Assembly: GCA_964619675.1 (NCBI GenBank)
Contig: CAZUEO010000007.1
Coordinates: 22,269-86,268 of the forward strand
Direction of reading: 5' to 3'
Length of the DNA: 64,000 nt
From: JAPLMW01 sp964619675
GTDB taxonomy: Bacteria > Planctomycetota > Phycisphaerae > Sedimentisphaerales > UBA12454
Numbering within the stretch: position 1 is the first letter of the stretch; each line of letters opens with the position of its first letter. The notes under the pieces are model-generated. The model was not told the DNA's origin and made no database searches. It saw only the letters and a list, made by a program, of their open reading frames with translations. A program made the translations under genes and the position numbers. Below, in pieces: positions 51,008 to 60,566 of this stretch.

Positions 51008-51024
51008 CCTGAGCTTGTCGAAGG
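51008..51024. repeat. CCTGAGCTTGTCGAAGG dispersed motif
   Basis: A 17-base sequence of the well-known CTTCGACAAGCTCAGG type, found as short repeats in many bacterial genomes; here within the rny leader. Confidence 0.5.
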
Positions 51025-51092
51025 CCTGCGTTATCCGTCTTTTCCAAATTTGGATTTTGAATCAGGACAACGTAGAAGGAAAGGCATAAAAG

Positions 51093-52676
51093 ATGTTTAC
51101 GTTAGCAGAGTTTTCCGGCCAGGCAACTATTGCTATAGCGGTAATTACAGGGGCCGCAGCGGGGATGGTATTTGCATTTTTGGCCGGCAAGATTTTAGGG
51201 ATTATAAAACAGAGCAGTCTTAACAAGAGACTTGCCCTGCAAATGGAACAGGCTAAAAGGGACGCAGAAGAAATCATCAAAGCCGCCCGCATCGAGGTAA
51301 CGGCAGAGACCTTAAAGAAAAAAGAGGAATTCACCACTGAAATCAACCAGGTAAAGGTGGAACTGCGGGAAGCAGAAAGAAGATTAAGCAAACATGAAGA
51401 CGCCATTGATAAGCAGAATGACCTGCTGAGCCAGCGTGAAAAAACGCTTGGGCAGACCGAGCAAAACCTCAAGAACCGCACCCATCAGCTTGATGTGAGG
51501 GAAAAGGAAATCGGTCATATAATCGCTCAGCAGAAAAACCAGCTTCTCAAAATCACCGCGATGAACGCCGAAGACGCAAAACAACTGCTGCTGAAAAAAC
51601 TTGAGGGCGAATGCGAACACGAAATGAACCTGGTCATTCAGCGGAAACTGGAGGAAACACAGGAAATTTCCGAAGAAAAGAGCAGGGAAATTATAAGCTC
51701 AGCCATCCAGAGATACGCCGCCGAGCAGACCTGCGAAGTAACCGTTTCTACAATCGACATCCCCAGCGACGATATGAAAGGCAGAATCATCGGAAGGGAA
51801 GGCAGAAACATACGCTCTTTCGAAAAAGCGACAGGCGTCGATGTCATCGTTGACGACACGCCCGGCGTTATCGTCGTCAGCAGTTTCAACCCCATAAGAA
51901 GAGAAGTCGCACGACAATCAATGGAAAGACTCATACAGGACGGCAGAATACACCCGAGCAGAATCGAAGAACTCGTTGCACAGACCAAAAAAGACGTTGT
52001 TCAGAAAGTCCAGCAGCTTGGAAAGGAAGCCGCGGTCGAAGCAGATGTGCGAGGCCTCAACAATAAAATTCTTATGGAGATAGGAACGCTGAACTTCAGG
52101 ACAAGCTACGGGCAGAACGTGCTGCGGCACAGCATCGAGGTGGCATTTCTCGCACAGGTAATGGCAGACGAGCTCGGTCTTGACGGCACGCTTGCCAGAA
52201 GAGCAGGCTTTCTGCACGATATCGGCAAGGCTATGGACCACGAAGTTGAAGGCGGACACCCGGCTATAGGCGCCAATTTTCTCAAGAGATACAACGAATC
52301 GCCGGTAGTGCTTAACGCCGTAGCAAGCCATCACGGCGACATCCCGGCAGATAATCCATATACGCCGCTTGTCGCAGCGGCAGATGCCATAAGCGCATCA
52401 AGACCGGGAGCAAGAAGAGAAACACTCGAAAGATATATCAAAAGACTCGAAAAACTCGAAGAAATCGCAAAACAGTTCAAAGGCGTCGAAAACTGCTACG
52501 CAATCCAGGCAGGCAGGGAAATCAGGGTTATCGTTGACGCACAGAACATTGACGACGACAATGCCACGAAAATAGCCCGCGATATCGCCAACAAAATCGA
52601 AGAAGAACTGACCTATCCAGGCGAAATAAAAGTTACTCTGCTGCGAGAGCTCCGCTGTATCGAATACGCCAGATAA
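51093..52676 (+). CDS. rny: ribonuclease Y
   Basis: 527 residues, standard length. A membrane anchor at about 11-36, a long coiled coil (about 40-205), a KH domain with GRIIGREGRN (about 230-239), and an HD domain with RHSIEV (His346) and FLHDIGKAMDHEVEGGHP (about 374-391), then ASHHGD. RNase Y starts mRNA decay at the membrane. The ymdB-like gene follows after a 62-base spacer holding a palindromic repeat; rny-ymdB is a common pair. Confidence 0.96.
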   Translation: MFTLAEFSGQATIAIAVITGAAAGMVFAFLAGKILGIIKQSSLNKRLALQMEQAKRDAEEIIKAARIEVTAETLKKKEEFTTEINQVKVELREAERRLSKHEDAIDKQNDLLSQREKTLGQTEQNLKNRTHQLDVREKEIGHIIAQQKNQLLKITAMNAEDAKQLLLKKLEGECEHEMNLVIQRKLEETQEISEEKSREIISSAIQRYAAEQTCEVTVSTIDIPSDDMKGRIIGREGRNIRSFEKATGVDVIVDDTPGVIVVSSFNPIRREVARQSMERLIQDGRIHPSRIEELVAQTKKDVVQKVQQLGKEAAVEADVRGLNNKILMEIGTLNFRTSYGQNVLRHSIEVAFLAQVMADELGLDGTLARRAGFLHDIGKAMDHEVEGGHPAIGANFLKRYNESPVVLNAVASHHGDIPADNPYTPLVAAADAISASRPGARRETLERYIKRLEKLEEIAKQFKGVENCYAIQAGREIRVIVDAQNIDDDNATKIARDIANKIEEELTYPGEIKVTLLRELRCIEYAR

Positions 52677-52681
52677 ACGGA

Positions 52682-52738
52682 TTGAATATTGAAGATCCCC
52701 GCCTTCGCGGGGACAAGTTTAAGATTGAAGAATTCAGA
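52682..52738. repeat. dispersed short repeat with CCCCGC...GCGGGG palindrome, copy 3
   Basis: Between rny and the ymdB-like gene. CCCCGCCTTCGCGGGG at 52697-52712 is flanked by ATTGAATATTGAAG and TTTAAGATTGAAGAATT; the latter is identical to 29250-29266. It supplies most of the spurious N-terminal extension of the downstream reading frame. Confidence 0.55.
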
Positions 52739-53590
52739 ATGAAACTGAACATACTGTGTATAGGCGATGTCGTTGGAAGGCCGGGTAAAAGAATCCTGGC
52801 TGACAACCTCGGCACAATCGTAAACCAGCAGCAGATAGACTGCGTTATCGTAAATGCTGAAAACGCTGCGGGAGGCTCAGGACTTACCCGCCGGATTTAC
52901 GAAAAGCTTTTAAAATACGGCGTTGATCTCATTACGTTAGGCGACCACGCCTTTAAAAAGAAAGATATAATTACAGTTCTCGAAGATAGCGACAACATCG
53001 CAAGGCCGGCGAATCTGTCGGCTCACGCTGCAGGCAAAAGTTTTGCGCTGTGCAAAATCAAAAAAGGACCGATTGTCGCTGCTGTGCCGCTCATCGGCAG
53101 AATTTTTATGAAGCCGGCAGACAGCCCTTACGACTGCATCGATGCACTTTTGCCGAAACTTGAAAACCAGGCGGACATCATTTTTGTCGATATGCACGCC
53201 GAGGCGACGAGCGAAAAAATCTCTATGGGCTACTACCTTGACGGCAGAGTTGCCTGTGTCTTCGGCACGCACACGCACGTCGTTACGGCAGATGAAAAAA
53301 TCCTGCCGAAAGGCACCGCGTATATAACCGATATAGGAATGACAGGCGCTCATCATTCGGTTTTGGGGAGAAAAATCGAACCCGTCCTGAAAAACTTCAG
53401 AACGCAAATGCCCTGCCCGTTTGAAATAGCAACCGAAGATGCGCGACTCAACGGCATTGTCGTAACGGTTGACAGCAATACGAAAAAAGCCGAAAAAATC
53501 AGCAGAATCGAGTTCAAAGACCAAAAAAGCGAGTCAATCAGCTACGACAGCGACGACGGCAAACCAGACCACAACAACGGCTTTGAATAA
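52739..53590 (+). CDS. YmdB-family metallophosphoesterase
   Basis: 283 residues from the ATG at 52739, chosen because the upstream in-frame extension is translated repeat DNA and the family begins MKLNILCIGDVVGRPG. Metal ligands: Asp in GDVVG, NAENA, GDHAFKKK, DMHAEATSEK and GTHTHVVTADE. YmdB/TIGR00282 enzymes cleave 2',3'- or 3',5'-cyclic nucleotides and act with RNase Y. The C-terminal tail (KSESISYDSDDGKPDHNNG) is acidic and extra. Confidence 0.92.
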   Translation: MKLNILCIGDVVGRPGKRILADNLGTIVNQQQIDCVIVNAENAAGGSGLTRRIYEKLLKYGVDLITLGDHAFKKKDIITVLEDSDNIARPANLSAHAAGKSFALCKIKKGPIVAAVPLIGRIFMKPADSPYDCIDALLPKLENQADIIFVDMHAEATSEKISMGYYLDGRVACVFGTHTHVVTADEKILPKGTAYITDIGMTGAHHSVLGRKIEPVLKNFRTQMPCPFEIATEDARLNGIVVTVDSNTKKAEKISRIEFKDQKSESISYDSDDGKPDHNNGFE

Positions 53591-53763
53591 AATAACGAAA
53601 AACAGAGCATAAAAAGCCCTCGGCAGTAAAACCGGTGTTTTTTTATTAAACCAAAATTCAGGGCATAGCTTCTCCTTTTTTACACCACTGTTAAAATGGG
53701 TAAAGCCTGTCTTGTCAAAGCCCTATAATAAATGTAATTTTATATCAATAATCGATTTTTAAC
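53591..53763. other. intergenic region after ymdB-like gene
   Basis: No gene seen. A weak stem-loop (CCCTCGG / CCGGTG, 53617-53637) followed by a T tract at about 53638-53644 may be the terminator of rny-ymdB. Confidence 0.35.
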
Positions 53764-53792
53764 TTGACATATCTCCACAATATGCATACGAT
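53764..53792 (+). promoter_or_regulatory. promoter of the large exported protein
   Basis: TTGACA at 53764-53769, a 17-base spacer, TACGAT at 53787-53792. AGGAGG at 53897-53902 lies 7 bases before the ATG at 53910. Confidence 0.6.
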
Positions 53793-53909
53793 TCACAAAT
53801 ACAATAATTGGGATACTGTTGTAATAGTTTCCCGCAAATAATGTGTGTTCTTTTCACATTTTCGAAGAGAAGTCAATAAGTACACTGTGTCAAATTAGGA
53901 GGACAAAAA

Positions 53910-56900
53910 ATGAAGCTACTAACCTTAAAATCTTATTTTCTGCTTTGTTTCTCTGCGCTGATTGTCTTAGCTGCTTTTGGTCAGACAACACAAGCTGTAA
54001 CACAAGGTTGGGTCGCCCGATATGATGGCGGCGGAGGCGGTGATTACGCTAAAGATATAGCTGTGGACAGCGTAGGAAACGTTATCGTCACAGGCTATGC
54101 CGGTGTAGGAGATTCCAAGTATGTTACCGTCAAATATGACTCTTTAGGTAATCAACTGTGGGTAGCCTCTTACAACGGTCCGGTTGTTAATGGAAATGAC
54201 GGAGCTATGGCAATAGCCGTGGATAACGCTGATTATGTTTATGTTACCGGTTTTAGCCCGGGACCAGGAACTAACACAGATATTGCTACGGTAAAGTACA
54301 ATCCCGTCGGTACACAGCAGTGGGCCACAAGATATTCGACTCAAGGTAACGACCAGGGATGGGACCTTGTTGTTGACAGCTCGGGCAATGTTTATGTTAC
54401 CGGTATGAGTAACGGCAGCGACTGCATAACCATAAAGTACAATTCTGCCGGCGTACAGCAATGGGCAATGCCTTATGTTAATACCGGATATGCAGGCATA
54501 GCAATAGCTCTCAATGTTACGGGAAGTTATGTGTATGTAGCAAGTGCCACCCCTACATCGCCTGTAAGCGGTTTGGACTGTCTGACAATCCAGTACAATT
54601 CTGCCGGTGTACAGCAATGGGCTAAAACATACGGTGGTCCCGGCCCTGCGGCAGCAAATGCCGATGTTCTCGAAGATATTGCCGTTGATGGTTCAGGCAA
54701 CGTTTGTGTTACCGGAGAAAGTGACAGCGCCGTTCTTGGCAACAAGGATTGTGTAACAATAAAGTACGACAGCGGCGGAAACCAGATGTGGGTTAACAGA
54801 TACGACAGCGGCATGCCTGACAGAGGCGAGGCGCTAATACTTGATAGTACGGCCAATGTATATGTTACAGGCGCCACAAGCGGCGCCGGAATGGGAGCTG
54901 ATTATCTGACAATTATGTATAACAATGCAGGTGTTCAGCAATGGGCTTCAACTTATGACGGCGCCGGTCTGGATGATTATTCCCACGATATAGATATGGA
55001 TAATGCCGGAAATATTTATATCACCGGAGAAAGCAGACGGGCTCCTGGAAATGATTATGTAACAGTTATGTATGATTCCAGCGGAACAGAAGTATGGTCA
55101 ATAAATTATGACGCCGCAGGAGTCTGGGATAACGGCCAGGCTATCGCTGTATATGATAAGGATAATATATACGTAACGGGAGACAGCTCAGATGCTGTGG
55201 ACCGTGATTACGCTACGGTAAAATATTTACAGGGTGGTCCAGGAAGAGTAGTTAAGTGGGAACAACTGCCTGACCTGAGCATTTTTGGCATTGACATCCA
55301 CGCGATACAGCCTTTCATTCTCGCTGATGATTTCAATTGCACAACTACCGGCCCAATTACTGAAATTACAATCTGGGGTTCATGGAGAGACGATGTCCTG
55401 CCGCTGAACGGGCCAAATGATGTTAGGTTTACGCTAAGTATTCATAAGGATATTCCTGATCCTGACCCATGTAATCCGGAAGACTACAGCATGCCGGGAG
55501 GGGTTGAATGGATCTATAATGTTGAGGCGGGCACCTATGAGGTCATAATCGAAGCAGATGAGATTGAAGAAGGTTGGTGGCGTCCGGACGACCCACAGGG
55601 CTATATGTTCCCCGCCGATACAATTTGCTGGAAATATACGTTCGAAATCGACCCGAATGCAGCTTTCGTCCAACAGGGTGAACCAAATGCTCCTATTGTT
55701 TACTGGCTCGATGTGCAGGCACATCCGAACGGCGCATTCTTCGGCTGGAAAACTTCACTCGAACACTGGAATGATGACGCTGTCTGGGCCATTGGAATAG
55801 AACCCAATATGGGACCATGGCAAGAATTAAGATATCCGATGGGACACGAGAGGTATGGGCAATCAATCGACCTTGCATTCAGGATAGTAACTGATGAAGA
55901 AGAAGAGCCGAATGAGCCGGAGCCTAAATGGCTGCAAAGACCCGACTTGAGCGATAACGGCCTCGACGTAATGGCAACAGAGCCTCTGATACTCGCTGAT
56001 GACTTCAAATGCGACAAATCGACCCTGATTACAGATATCACAATCTGGGGTTCATGGAAATACGATGAGCTGCCGCGGGGCGGACCGAATGACGTGTGGT
56101 TTACACTGAGTATCCATTCAGATATTCCAGACCCTGACCCGCAGAATCCGGAAAACTACAGTATGCCCGGCGAAGTTCTGTGGCTCAGGGACCTTATGCC
56201 AAGTGAGGTTTCCATCGAAGCACAAGACATAGACGAAGGCTGGTATAACCCGGAAACTCAGGAGTATATCTTCCCAGGCGACCATATCTGCTGGAAATAT
56301 GTCTTCCGTATCCCGCAAAGTGCGGCTTTCTGCCAGGAGGGCAAGCCGGACGAGCCGATTGTTTACTGGCTCGATGTGCAGGCACATCCGAACGACACTA
56401 CCGGTAATGCACAATTCGGCTGGAAAACCTCAATCGACCACTGGAATGATGACGCCGTATGGGGCATGGGACTGGAACCATATCCCGGCCCATGGCAAGA
56501 GTTAAGGTATCCGCCAATGCATCCATATTATCCAAACTCGATTGACCTTGCCTTCGCTATTGACGGCAATATACCGTGCACCGAACCCAATGACCCAAAC
56601 CTTAAATACCTGCAGCGGCCAGACCTAACTGAAACCGGCATAGATATCCGCTTCGACAACGCTGACGGCATACAACGCACGCTGGCTGATGATTTCCCAT
56701 GCACTTCCCAGGGAAGAATCACAGACGTACATCTGTGGTGCTCATGGCTGGAGGATATCAAAGGTGAAGTCGAGATAATTCATCTGAGCATCCATGACGA
56801 TATTCCGGCATCGCAAAGTCCTACCGGATATAGTATTCCGGGTACTCTGTTGTGGGAGAAAGATTTTACACCTGCTGAATTCAATGAAACTTTGGAGTAT

Positions 56901-57653
56901 ACTCTGCCGGCGGGACAATATGAATGGTGGTGGGACCCATATATACCTGTAGTAAATCCTATGGGAGATAGACAGATATGGCGATATGACATTTATATCC
57001 ATTGGGATGACGCATTTGAGCAGGAAGGTGAGCCTAATGATCCGAAAGTGTATTGGCTCGATGCGTGGGTAGTGCTTAGTCCCAACTCGCCGCTGGAAGC
57101 CGAGATGGGCTGGAAGACTTCCAGAGACCACTGGAACGATGCTGCTGTTTACGACTTAGGCGGCGGTAATTGGATAAATCTCCTGCATCCCATTGGCCAT
57201 CCTTACGAACAAACCAACATCGACATGGCCTTTGCGATTACAACTCAGCCGGAATGCATGAAAATCACCGCTTCCGGATATCCCCCAGGAGCAATTGCTG
57301 GACAAGGATATGTTAATTGGGTAGCTGGAGGCAAACCCGGCTGCTGGTGTTATGAATTCCAGCATTTGGGTGACGTTGATGGTAAAGAGCAGGGCACGGG
57401 TCCTTTCGCTAAGCGTATCGCTAGTGTTGATCTTAATTTGTTCGCACCTGCTTATGGTAAAAAGAGGTCTCAGCTTGTAGGCGGTGAGATTTGTGCTGAT
57501 CTTGACCATCTGGATCAGGGTGCCGGCGCTTTCGCCAAGGCAGTTGGTAGTGTTGATCTGGGTATATTGGCTACCAACTATGGTAAGAAAACGAGCCAGT
57601 TGGATTCAAGCCCATATGCTGCTGATTACAATTACTGGATAATACCGCAATAA
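53910..57653 (+). CDS. large exported protein: beta-propeller repeats, DUF7901 repeats, dockerin-like end
   Basis: 1247 residues. A signal peptide (about 1-29). Residues about 30-445 are tandem SBBP-type units (IAVDSVGNVIVTGYA, YVTVKYDSLGNQLWV), about nine, probably a beta-propeller. Then three related units of about 210 residues (starting near 448, 670 and 890) with QRPDLSDNGLDV, LADDF.C, ITDITIWGSW, IDLAF; these match the DUF7901-like domain. The end (about 1150-1247) holds two related motifs, FAKRIASVDLNLFAPAYGKK and FAKAVGSVDLGILATNYGKK, resembling dockerin halves. Likely secreted or surface-bound; no catalytic residues seen. Confidence 0.75.
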   Translation: MKLLTLKSYFLLCFSALIVLAAFGQTTQAVTQGWVARYDGGGGGDYAKDIAVDSVGNVIVTGYAGVGDSKYVTVKYDSLGNQLWVASYNGPVVNGNDGAMAIAVDNADYVYVTGFSPGPGTNTDIATVKYNPVGTQQWATRYSTQGNDQGWDLVVDSSGNVYVTGMSNGSDCITIKYNSAGVQQWAMPYVNTGYAGIAIALNVTGSYVYVASATPTSPVSGLDCLTIQYNSAGVQQWAKTYGGPGPAAANADVLEDIAVDGSGNVCVTGESDSAVLGNKDCVTIKYDSGGNQMWVNRYDSGMPDRGEALILDSTANVYVTGATSGAGMGADYLTIMYNNAGVQQWASTYDGAGLDDYSHDIDMDNAGNIYITGESRRAPGNDYVTVMYDSSGTEVWSINYDAAGVWDNGQAIAVYDKDNIYVTGDSSDAVDRDYATVKYLQGGPGRVVKWEQLPDLSIFGIDIHAIQPFILADDFNCTTTGPITEITIWGSWRDDVLPLNGPNDVRFTLSIHKDIPDPDPCNPEDYSMPGGVEWIYNVEAGTYEVIIEADEIEEGWWRPDDPQGYMFPADTICWKYTFEIDPNAAFVQQGEPNAPIVYWLDVQAHPNGAFFGWKTSLEHWNDDAVWAIGIEPNMGPWQELRYPMGHERYGQSIDLAFRIVTDEEEEPNEPEPKWLQRPDLSDNGLDVMATEPLILADDFKCDKSTLITDITIWGSWKYDELPRGGPNDVWFTLSIHSDIPDPDPQNPENYSMPGEVLWLRDLMPSEVSIEAQDIDEGWYNPETQEYIFPGDHICWKYVFRIPQSAAFCQEGKPDEPIVYWLDVQAHPNDTTGNAQFGWKTSIDHWNDDAVWGMGLEPYPGPWQELRYPPMHPYYPNSIDLAFAIDGNIPCTEPNDPNLKYLQRPDLTETGIDIRFDNADGIQRTLADDFPCTSQGRITDVHLWCSWLEDIKGEVEIIHLSIHDDIPASQSPTGYSIPGTLLWEKDFTPAEFNETLEYTLPAGQYEWWWDPYIPVVNPMGDRQIWRYDIYIHWDDAFEQEGEPNDPKVYWLDAWVVLSPNSPLEAEMGWKTSRDHWNDAAVYDLGGGNWINLLHPIGHPYEQTNIDMAFAITTQPECMKITASGYPPGAIAGQGYVNWVAGGKPGCWCYEFQHLGDVDGKEQGTGPFAKRIASVDLNLFAPAYGKKRSQLVGGEICADLDHLDQGAGAFAKAVGSVDLGILATNYGKKTSQLDSSPYAADYNYWIIPQ

Positions 57654-57675
57654 GACGAAGGATTGCGTTTTCAAA

Positions 57676-57706
57676 GCCGCCGGTTAAAAGACTGGCGGCT
57701 TTTTTT
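57676..57706 (+). terminator. rho-independent terminator of the large exported protein
   Basis: GCCGCCGGT (57676-57684) pairs with ACTGGCGGC (57691-57699), loop TAAAAG, then a 7-T tract. Nearly identical to the terminator at 59088-59118. Confidence 0.85.
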
Positions 57707-57779
57707 ATGAATTAGCCAGATCAAGCAAAGAAACAGCCTAATGCTACTAACAAATCGACTAAATCCGCACGATTTGTGA

Positions 57780-58994
57780 TTATTCTTCGATACCCCAGAG
57801 CCAGTGCCCAGCCAAAATCGCAAAGTCCTCAAAATTCACCCTACAGTCACCATTTATATCACCGGCCATAATTGTCTGACAAACCGCTCCGCCAAAATAT
57901 GATTTGCTGGCTTCTTGAGTACCGCCATAGGCGCCCATATTAATTCGTCCGCCATTAGGAAATACTTCATAACCAATAGGGCTGGCTGAATCGCCGGCAT
58001 CGATACATGGACTAGTTACCGCATCGATTTCCCAGCTTTCACTGGCTGGATTCCACCGGCCGGCCTGAGATTTCAAATGAAAATCACCATTACACGGGTC
58101 AGCAAAACAAGGGTCGGTATCAATATTGCCTACCCCGGTCCAGCCTCCCTCAACGCAACAGTAATTGACTGTCCCCGAATTCATATAAATTTGAACAGGA
58201 CTGTTACCCCAAACAATACTATTAGTCACAAGACCACTCCCAAAATCGCTAATACCCCCCATATCATACATTACTGCTGAATTACCCACAATGGTACAGT
58301 TCTTAATATTCATATCTGCCCCAACAATACCGCCGTAATCTCTTTCGGCGGTATTTCCCGCTATAATACAATTTATAAGATTTTTGACTCCCCATGTACC
58401 GCCGCCCACACCATCATTCGTACTAACAGCGTACGCTACATTATTGGTAATAATGCAGTCACGGACTATGGGATTACTGCTTGAAAGAGCATGAACGCAT
58501 ATGCCGCCGCCACGAGTAGCAGTATTGCCTCTGATGATGCAATGCGTGATTGTTGGGCTGCCATTGTCACAAAGGATAGCTCCACCCATTATAAAGATAT
58601 GGCCAATACCAATTGCACGGTATTTCCCCGAACCGTTTGTTATGGTCAGTCCGCTGATAACCGAATTTGGCCCCTCATCATCCGTAAGATCGAACCCGCA
58701 ATATTGACCGGATTCTCCGTTACAGTCGATAACCGTCGCAGCAACTACGCATGGGTCGTTTGGGTTTGTACTGCGGACGGTAATAGCTTTGCCGTTAAAG
58801 TCCAGGTCGCGATTGCCATCGCCTTTATAAATTCCAGGCATAATTACTACTTCATCGCCCTCGTTAGCATCATTCATTGCGGCCTGTATCGTTGTGTATT
58901 CCCCAGGTACATTGCGAATAGCCGCAAAAATGGGTCTCACACAAATCACCAGAACAGCTATACCCATTAATCCCAAATTCGCTCTTACTGCCAT
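57780..58994 (-). CDS. exported beta-helix protein with dockerin-like C-terminus
   Basis: 404 residues. A signal peptide (about 1-25), then YTTIQAAMNDANEGDEVVIM, the usual start of parallel beta-helix (right-handed, pectate-lyase-like) repeats; the repeats continue with GSPTITHCIIRGN, SNPIVRDCIITNN, LINCIIAGNTAERDYG and VTNSIVWGNSPV. The C-terminus has a dockerin-like repeat GDINGDCRVNFEDFAILAGH. No clear catalytic residues, so substrate binding or a lost enzyme is as likely as lyase activity. It is the only reverse gene between 53.9 and 62 kb and is bracketed by two near-identical terminators. Confidence 0.78.
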   Translation of the reverse strand: MAVRANLGLMGIAVLVICVRPIFAAIRNVPGEYTTIQAAMNDANEGDEVVIMPGIYKGDGNRDLDFNGKAITVRSTNPNDPCVVAATVIDCNGESGQYCGFDLTDDEGPNSVISGLTITNGSGKYRAIGIGHIFIMGGAILCDNGSPTITHCIIRGNTATRGGGICVHALSSSNPIVRDCIITNNVAYAVSTNDGVGGGTWGVKNLINCIIAGNTAERDYGGIVGADMNIKNCTIVGNSAVMYDMGGISDFGSGLVTNSIVWGNSPVQIYMNSGTVNYCCVEGGWTGVGNIDTDPCFADPCNGDFHLKSQAGRWNPASESWEIDAVTSPCIDAGDSASPIGYEVFPNGGRINMGAYGGTQEASKSYFGGAVCQTIMAGDINGDCRVNFEDFAILAGHWLWGIEE

Positions 58995-59087
58995 CGCTCT
59001 TCTCCTTATTTAAAACTGACCCTGCAGTTAGAATTATACCATATCATGAGGGTTTTTATCAATAATTTTCGAGGGACTATTTTCAAA

Positions 59088-59118
59088 GCCGTTGGTTAAA
59101 AGACCGGCGGCTTTTTTT
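59088..59118 (+). terminator. rho-independent terminator, near-duplicate
   Basis: GCCGTTGGT (59088-59096) pairs with ACCGGCGGC (59103-59111), loop TAAAAG with the same TTTCAAAGCC lead-in as the copy at 57671, then 7 T. On the + strand there is no + gene immediately upstream, so it terminates nothing obvious; it may be a duplicate left by insertion of the beta-helix gene. Confidence 0.75.
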
Positions 59119-59155
59119 ATGGAACAATCTGCAAAACAGCTTTATAATCACTTCT

Positions 59156-60541
59156 ATGAAAAACAGCTTATTTGAACAGCCAAAAGAAACAAGCCTGCCA
59201 AAGGCTAAAATCTATACCGTCAGCCAGATTACATCGCTTATAAAAACAAGCCTTGAAAATTCACTGCCCGGCCGGCTCACAATCACAGGCGAAATCAGCG
59301 GCTTTAAGAGACATTCGAGCGGACACTGCTACTTCGACTTAAAAGATGAAAATTCAATCCTGCCGGTCGTGATGTGGCGCAGCGACTTTAGCAAACTAAA
59401 ATTCAAGCCTGAAAACGGCCTTGCAGTTATCGCCAAAGGCCATATCGACGTTTATCCGCCAGCGGGAAAATACCAGTTTTACGCTGACTCGATGCAGCCT
59501 GTAGGGATGGGGTCGCTGCAGCTTGCATTTGAACAAATGAAAAAAAGACTCGCTGCCGAGGGCCTTTTTGATGACAGGCACAAGAAACCGCTGCCGAAAT
59601 ACCCGTTTAGAATCGGCATACTGACCAGTAAATCCGGTGCGGCATTGCACGATATTGTTGACAGTATTCGAAACCTCTGGCCTGTAGGCAAACTATTCTT
59701 TTATGATGTGCCTGTGCAGGGCGAGGGCGCCGCTGAGAAAATCGCAGCAGCTATAAAAGACGTCAACAGAAGAAATGCCGTATTAAAACTTGATGTCATA
59801 ATCGTCGGCAGAGGCGGCGGGTCAATAGAAGACCTTTGGGCGTTTAATGAAGAGATTGTCGCAAGGGCTATTTTTGCCTCTGGGATTCCCGTTATAAGCG
59901 CGGTCGGCCATGAGGTTGATTTTACAATCGCCGATTTTGTCGCCGATGCGCGCGCATCAACGCCGACAAAGGCAGGCGTAATAGCAGCGCCGGACATCAA
60001 AGAAGTTTTGCAGCAGATAGATTCCGCCGGCAAAAGGATTCGACAAAATACAGAGTCTATTCTCAAATTGTGCGGACAAAAACTTAAAACGATTCTCGCG
60101 GCAGCGGTATTCCGCAGCCCGCTTGTAATAATTCAAAACAGGCAGCAGATGCTCGATGAGCTTGAGGGCGGCCTTGCCGAGTCGGCACAATCAATCGTTC
60201 TTAATATCCGCAAGTTACTGCAATCATACTTTGAGAAAATTCTGAAAATTGAGCCTCACCGAATCATCGCCGACAGAAAAATCTCATTAAACAACGCCTG
60301 CGGCGCAATTGCTGAAAAGATAAACCGAATTTTTACAAACTCAAAAATGCGGCTTGAAACACAGATGGTGAAACTGTCGGCCTGCAATCCCAAAAGTGTT
60401 CTCAACCGAGGCTACAGCATTACAAAAAATGCCGGCACCGGAAAAGTTGTTAAAGTGCCGGCAGATGTCAATGTCGGTGATTTGCTGATTACCGAGCTGG
60501 CAAAAGAAAATGCGATTGAAAGCAGGGTCATAAAAAGGTAA
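59156..60541 (+). CDS. xseA: exodeoxyribonuclease VII large subunit
   Basis: 461 residues. The N-terminal OB-fold is clear (YTVSQITSLIKTSLENSLPG, GEISGFKRHSSGHCYFDLKD), followed by the catalytic region: IGILTSKSGAALHDI, VIIVGRGGGSIEDLWAFNEE and SAVGHEVDFTIADFVADARAS. It degrades single-stranded DNA with the small subunit XseB, whose gene is separated here by a pectinase gene. Its stop is 25 bases before the GH28 start. Confidence 0.95.
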   Translation: MKNSLFEQPKETSLPKAKIYTVSQITSLIKTSLENSLPGRLTITGEISGFKRHSSGHCYFDLKDENSILPVVMWRSDFSKLKFKPENGLAVIAKGHIDVYPPAGKYQFYADSMQPVGMGSLQLAFEQMKKRLAAEGLFDDRHKKPLPKYPFRIGILTSKSGAALHDIVDSIRNLWPVGKLFFYDVPVQGEGAAEKIAAAIKDVNRRNAVLKLDVIIVGRGGGSIEDLWAFNEEIVARAIFASGIPVISAVGHEVDFTIADFVADARASTPTKAGVIAAPDIKEVLQQIDSAGKRIRQNTESILKLCGQKLKTILAAAVFRSPLVIIQNRQQMLDELEGGLAESAQSIVLNIRKLLQSYFEKILKIEPHRIIADRKISLNNACGAIAEKINRIFTNSKMRLETQMVKLSACNPKSVLNRGYSITKNAGTGKVVKVPADVNVGDLLITELAKENAIESRVIKR

Positions 60542-60566
60542 AATAGCTGTTTTAAGGAACGGCTGG

